From: Episyrphus balteatus
Lineage: Eukaryota > Arthropoda > Insecta > Diptera > Syrphidae
Assembly (NCBI RefSeq): GCF_945859705.1
Contig: NC_079135.1
Coordinates: 16,990,501 to 17,054,500, forward strand
Length of the DNA: 64,000 nt
Direction of reading: 5' to 3'
Below, one piece after another: positions 58,189 through 64,000 of the stretch. The translations under genes were made by a program, and so were the position numbers. The notes beneath the pieces were generated by a model. That model saw only the letters and a program-made list of their open reading frames with translations. It searched no databases and was not told the DNA's origin. How positions within the stretch are numbered: the first letter of the stretch is position 1; every line of letters starts with the position of its first letter.

Positions 58189-58799
58189 TTATTTTAATAA
58201 TGAACTGTGAATAACTCTGTTCATTCATGTTTTTCCATTGTTTTTAACTTAAAATTTCTTATTCCATTGGGTTTCGTAAATAAACTGGAATTTATCATGA
58301 ACATCATTTTCTGTTTTAGTTGTTATAGTAATTGGGCCAAATTGAAAAATATAACTCTAAGATTTTAGTTTTTCTTTAAGTTGTTTTAGTTTTTCTTTAT
58401 TTAATCTTAATATATCCGAGCATTGGGTCTAGTAAGAAAATGAACTAAAAAATAACAAAAATCTGGAAAAAAGTTATAAAATTTTTTGAAGTCAGTTCTT
58501 CTTCTTGATTTCAAACAAACTGTCTCATTATTTATGGCACTACTTTCTAAGGAATATTATTTTTTTTAACTCTTTTGGTAGTAAGATTATCTTATTTGAA
58601 AAAAAAGTTGCAAATTTTTTTAAGAAAACTTCATGCTGAATCATTTCAGGATTAATTTTTTGGATATCTAGTGTATGTATTATTAAAATATTTCACCATT
58701 CCTGTGCTAAAATTAAGCGATTAAGCCCTCCCAAGGCTCCAAAAACTGTTTTAGAGAACGCGATTTTCAAAGCGTCTAAAATAAAAGAATGCCACATTT

Positions 58800-59538
58800 G
58801 AATCGTTTATTTCAGAAACAACATAAGTCTATGAGCACTAACTTTTCAGAAGCAACAAAAAACTGTTTTTTATGTTAAAACTCCACAACACTTCAAATTT
58901 AGAGTAAGCTGAGTTATAATCTAGCTAAAGACGCATTTAAAAACCTTAAAAATATAAACTTTTTTTCAAGTCTTAGCTGGTTTTTAAGACTTTAAAGTCG
59001 CTGGACTTATGTCGTTTCTGCTCAAAACGAATTTTTGTTGGTAAAACTTTTGTTTTTATTTAGCTATAGCTTTTGAACCCTGCTTATGATTTTAATGAAT
59101 AAAATAGCAGTAGATAGAGTAAATATTTACCTCTTCATTGATACATAATTTTAAAGCTTGCGTATCATGATGGCTGCCAAAATAATTTAAAACTGGTAAA
59201 ATGTCATATTATTCAAGAGTTAAAAATGCTGCCACCACCAGAAATCTGCCTATAACTTTTGAATCCTGAGTACAATTTTAATGAATTTAATAGATATAGG
59301 TAGAGTATTTCCTTACCTTTTGATAGATGTATAACTAAAGGGTGTGCGTGTTAAGATTGCTGCCAAAATAATTTAAAATTGGTAAAAAGTCATGTATTTA
59401 ACAGTCAAAAATGTTTTCACCGGGTGAAATCTTTCAATATATTTTGAACCCTTTCCTTTCAATTTTCGTATTTTGGGGAGTCTGACATACTTAATTTTTT
59501 TCCAGAAGATGGATAGCTATATATAAATGAGAAATTTC

Positions 59539-59570
<32 letters not shown>

Positions 59571-59609
59571 GGAAAAATGGACTTATGCTGTTTCTGAAAT
59601 AAACGATTC
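58800..59609. repeat. Inverted-repeat-bounded segment containing a 186-bp tandem repeat
   Basis: GAATCGTTTATTTCAGAAAC (58800-58819, continuing into AACATAAGTC) returns inverted at 59580-59609, about 30 bp with two mismatches. A related right-type copy lies near 59003. Inside, blocks starting TATA(G/A)CTTTTGAA at 59065, 59251 and 59438 repeat at 186-187 bp and share GCTGCCAAAATAATTTAAAA. A 29-base A run lies at 59539-59567. Confidence 0.6.
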
Positions 59610-60060
59610 ATTTAATGTTTAAGTTACCTACTTTATATTCCGAGATATTTTAATTTGAAGTAAGTGCAGTTTGAAATAACGTTATTGATAAAATAAGCCA
59701 AAACACACGTACTTAAACTTAAGATATCTCGGATAATAAAACAGATATCGGAAAGATTTAAACAGATTTTCAAAGAAGAAAAACAGTTCTTATAGAACAC
59801 GTTAAAAATTATGTTGAAATAAGGTATACCACATCATAGCATAACCTCAAAAACAGACAAAACACGTTTTTTTCGCAAATTCTAACGGCAATATTTCAAG
59901 AACTAAGATTGATAGAATATTTCTGGCTTCATATTCCAGTTAAGCACACCGAAAACTATTGCAAAAGTATAGTTTGGTTTATTCATAATAAAAATAGTCA
60001 AATTTTGTTGACCAGAGCTATCAGCAAAAAAACGTATTTTTGCCTTCTTTAATTGAAAAA

Positions 60061-60530
60061 CTTGAAAAATACCTCAAAACACCTGTGAAGATTTGTTGCC
60101 GATGACCAAGCCAGCAATAGAGGAATTACCGTAATCTCAGTTTGAAATTTCGACATTGTTGGCTTTGAAAAATTCTTACTTTTTTTGTAGGCATGGTAGA
60201 AATATGATTGAAGTGTCATATAAAAGGTAAAATAATAATGATATAAAATTAGTTATAGGTTGTCATTTAAAAAATGGATTAAATGGCGGTAGAAGAGAAA
60301 AGAGATTGATTGTTTTGCTTTTTTTTTATTAAAACTAATTGGGTTACAAAAAATTCTAGCTCTTTTTGTAGATGTTGTATAGACATGGTCGATATATGTA
60401 AATATTATGAGCTGAAACAATAAGCTTTCAGATGGTATAAAATGTATTGTAGGTTGTCATATAAAAAAAGTGATGGAATAAAAAAAAAGTTATACTTTTT
60501 CGATTTTTTTTAAATGATTTTTAAGGTTTC
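60061..60530 (+). repeat. Dispersed repeat family B, copy 2
   Basis: Direct-orientation relative of 2345-2835. It ends near the point where the first copy is interrupted by a foldback element. Confidence 0.75.
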
Positions 60531-61873
60531 ACTTCAACAACGTGTGAATTGCGCACATGACTTTTTTTTGTTTGCTTTTATAATAAACTGGAATCCAATA
60601 TCACCTAACAAAGAGTTCAATGCCGTAGAAATTTAAAATTTTGGAGAATTTTTAAAATTTATCAATAGGTAATCAGTAAAAAAAATTAATGATGTGTGTT
60701 TTCTGCAAATTCTGCAAAAAATATAATTGAAGAGTTTAAAGCAATTTTTATGGTATGTACATGATATCACAACACAATTATTTTCAAGAGTATTTTCGAA
60801 AAACTTTTCTTTAACAAAAATTTCGAAGCCATTTAAGTAGATTACTTGCTGTACTGAAAACATAAATTAACTTATTTTAACAAAATATACTGAAGCTCAT
60901 TACAATTTTTTTTTAACAAAATCCAATAGGTACTTGTATTTGAAAGCTAAAAAACTTAATTAAAATCATTATTATGAATAACATAATATTTTTAAAGAAG
61001 AGACTAGAGTAAATTAAAATCAGAAAAAATATTAATCACTTCCTAGAAAATAATAACTACAACACTCAATTTACTCCCGCATAAAAAGACTTCATTAAGA
61101 AACCATAAAATTACAGCAAACCAAAAGTTATTCTTATTTTTCATTCCACAAAAACCTAAAGTTAATATACATGCTGGTATAGGTTAGGTACCTTTTCATA
61201 TAGCTTATTCACTTCTTAGCCAATTTTCACTAAATCACCTTAATTACAATGTCAATCACGTTACATAACAATATAAAGCACATGGATATACTCCTGTTAT
61301 AGAGTATATGTGTAGTTATGGGATACAAAAACTCCATAAATCGAAAAAGGTGAAAGCTCATTTCGGCATAGAAATCCCATCGAGTATGTATATATTAGAC
61401 AGTATACCATAAAGCCATCAAAAGAGGGATTCAAACATCCTCGACTCCTTTTTGCACAGTGTTCTGTGTATAAGCTGCTCTTCACTTGTCGATTTATAGC
61501 ATACGATCACATGTGTATAGTCGCTTTCATTTAATTTCAGATTTACAACCGTTTATGAAACACGACACTGCCAATCGATTTACTTCCGAGGTCCATAAAG
61601 TTTTCAAAGCGAAATAGTTTTAGAGGTTTTATGCTATATAGTAGGTACTTCGTTTTCGTTCTCTCTTTTTGTGATTCCACCCCCGATTGATATTGCCATT
61701 CCAAAAAATGGCTATAATGTGACATCCTTTCCAACAGTATGTTGGGTGATGAGGATGACGTTGTGCGTTTGTGTGCACATCTTTTTGAGACAAAATCAGG
61801 ACTGGACTGGACGAGTGTATTTAAGGAAAATTTTTAAACATGATTTTTCAGAAAGGTTAACATGTAATTTCTT
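60531..61873. other. Non-coding interval
   Basis: AT-rich to about 61.2 kb, then single-copy-looking sequence. No gene seen. Confidence 0.45.
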
Positions 61874-62960
61874 AAATTAGGACCCTAAAATTAAAAAAAA
61901 TAGCTCTGAAAATAATGAAATTCAATCATAAGTTTTGATACAAATTACTCCTTAGAAATGAACAAAAGAACCATAAAATTTTAAACAAGGTCTCAATTTT
62001 GTAAAATTTTATTTAAAAAAAAAGTTTGAATCGAAAAAAAGTTGAAGTTTTTTTTTGAATAGAAGCTATTCAACACTTATATTTCTTAAAGGGCCTTCCT
62101 TTTAGAAAAAATACTTAAACTAAATTAGGACCTCAAAAACTTATATGACAAAAAACGAGTATTGAGACAAAATTCTTTTGTTCTTATAATATAATATTGT
62201 ATTTCTTGGTAAATTGTCGCCCGAGAGATGACAAAATCACAAAAAAATTAAATAAGGTCCGAAATTAAAGTTATAAAAATTTTATTTAAAAATATATTAA
62301 ATACAAAAAAAATGTTATCATTTTTGCTGATTAGAAACATTTGAAATGGGTGTTTCTCTAATTTTGGGTCCTTATTTCAAAGTAAAGTTCTTGGAATAAA
62401 TTAGGACCTCAAAAACTGAAATAACACTAACACGAAAGTTTGTCTAGAAAAACACGACATTTAAATAAAAAATGATACCTCATTCATTCTTCATTCAAAT
62501 TGAAATGATTGAAAAATAAAACGAGGTCCTAAATATAAGTTCTGCAAATCGTTTGAAAAAAAAAAAAATATATAAAGTGCACATTTTAAAGTCAACATTT
62601 TAACTGAATTGAAATATTTGACATGAGCTTTATTCTCGTTCGGGGTCCTTATTTCATAGTTAGTCTTAGAATAAATTAAGACCCCAAAAAAACTGATTTG
62701 ACACGAGAACAAATGTTTGCCTCAAAAGTCGTCACATATTAATGGCACCCCATTCACTCTTCATTAAAATTAGCTCGAAAGAAGACAAAAAAAAAAAAAA
62801 CCTAAGGTCTCAAAAATAAATGTTGAAAAAATGTATTAAAAAAGATAAACATGTGTACAAACGTGGAAATAAAGTCAACAAGACATTTCATGGTGTGTCT
62901 TTTCTCTGAGGTCCAAATATTCTAGTAAAGATCGTAAAATAAATTCAGACCCCAAAACCC
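61874..62960. repeat. Diverged tandem repeat, ~275-bp unit
   Basis: The block AAATTAGGACC(T)CAAAA recurs at 61874, 62122, 62398, 62673 and 62941 (last two AAATTAAGACC and AAATTCAGACC), giving periods of 248, 276, 275 and 268 bp. Each unit also contains a (C)ATTC-rich motif, a second GGTCC/GGTCT block followed by AAAA, and a TTTTTATTTAAA/ATATAAA stretch. Four strongly diverged units; non-coding. Confidence 0.75.
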
Positions 62961-64000
62961 GTGATAATACATAAAATATATTTTACTTTATTGTATTTCA
63001 AAGAATGATTTTTGAAGTTAATTTAACTTATTCTTAGTCGCCCTTTTTTCAACAAAGCAAATCCACCTCTGAAGGAAATTAAGTGGAATTTAAGTCATAT
63101 AGAGATGTGAATTTCTATCTGCCTTCTACTCAAAGTCACAGTGTATGTTTTTTTATATCCTCCCTCTCCCCCCTCCTATCAGGAACACGTTTATATTTCT
63201 AATATTCTTTGAGTAAAAAAACCGATCACAATTTTTATGTGTCGATTTTGATTACAAATGTCATCAAGGGAAAAAGATTTCCTTCCTTTAATAATCGGTT
63301 TTATGGCCAAATAACGATGTCGATGTGACGATGGGAAATAAAAAAGATTGAAAAAAAAATCGTCCTGTTCTCAAACATCAAATTGTTGGTGGTAGATGCG
63401 ATGGAAAGCTACTAAATTAAGCTTCATGGATTTTTGTATAAAATGTTGTTTCACTTTGAGTGCGGAGAGACTTGAAAAGTGTAAATTATTATGAACAACA
63501 TGCCAAGCCGCCGATGACGATGAAGCTTCTGCAGTGCAATAGAAGAATATAACAACATTTTCCATGGGTGGCAATATATACAAATGAGGTGGTTATATAT
63601 TTTAATGCGTTTTGCAAAGAGAAGTATGCACTCGGTATATAGTCTTTCCGGTCTTGAAATTTATAACGCCAATAGCAAGGATGCCAGAAATTAGCTGGGG
63701 TTTGCACTTTTGGGTTGGTATAATGGTAACGGTAATCGGGTGTACATGTGTGTGCAAATGCAGAATTGTGAGTTACAATGTTAGAAATGCATATTCAACC
63801 AAATCGTTATGGTGATAGCTCAAGTGTAACTAATTAAATTTGACAATGTGGCAAATGGCAATCAATATTATATTACTCGACCCCGAAGTTTTGGTATTTA
63901 TCAAAATAATTTCAATAATTTGTAACCCCGAAAATTTGATGTGGTGGTAAAATAACACCGAGATATCCAGAGAATTATATACGTGGTTGTGCATACTTCA
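62961..64000. other. Single-copy-looking right end, no gene seen
   Basis: GC-richer than its surroundings, with short open frames on both strands (60-72 codons) lacking recognisable domains. Confidence 0.4.

Overview
This window looks like AT-rich, repeat-dense insect DNA, most likely from a brachyceran dipteran. Three things point that way: the two LINE types, the Drosophila-style TATCGATA motifs, and the many foldback DNA transposons separating short stretches of microsatellite-rich single-copy-looking sequence. I find no convincing host protein-coding exon, tRNA, rRNA or CRISPR array. It reads as intergenic or giant-intron sequence heavily colonised by transposable elements. The only coding sequences I would defend are four retrotransposon ORFs, plus one speculative 22-codon signal-peptide-like ORF behind a TATA-type promoter.

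Two non-LTR retrotransposons lie on the minus strand. LINE-1 (24043-28742) is complete, with a perfect 13-bp target site duplication. It carries an intact coiled-coil/RRM-type ORF1 and an intact endonuclease/reverse transcriptase ORF2. LINE-2 (about 30438-35478) is CR1-like. Its ORF1 starts with a PHD finger. Its ORF2 lies in the -1 frame and has no AUG before the endonuclease core. The ORF1/ORF2 overlap contains a textbook A AAA AAC slippery heptamer in the correct phase, so ORF2 is probably made by -1 ribosomal frameshifting.

Non-autonomous DNA transposons fill much of the rest. Four hAT-like elements have perfect 8-bp duplications (12809-13645, 18091-18245, 40628-41967, 56402-57546). Three elements have CAC...GTG ends and TTA duplications (2836-3620, 6104-7346, 57560-58188). 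Two have TTAA duplications (18903-19143, 37614-37996). Several have TA flanks (7441-8232, 37069-37286, 47444-49670, possibly 9874-11368). Others have unclear targets (833-1080, 51334-52027, 58800-59609). Many are long foldbacks whose arms are themselves built of tandem modules. The one at 40628-41967 is an essentially perfect palindrome with 647-bp arms. The one at 6104-7346 has seven TATCGATA octamers in its core.

Other repeats are a 9-bp satellite (CATTCATTT and variants) in two arrays with a duplicated, identical 170-bp spacer (43389-45374), a diverged ~275-bp tandem repeat (61874-62960), a 186-bp tandem repeat (59065-59450), and two dispersed families with copies tens of kb apart. Single-copy-looking, host-like stretches lie at about 4.4-5.9, 8.2-9.8, 14.2-16, 19.7-21.2, 28.8-30.4, 38.4-40.6, 42.5-43.3, 45.4-46.4, 52.5-54.1 and 61.2-61.8 kb and at the right end.
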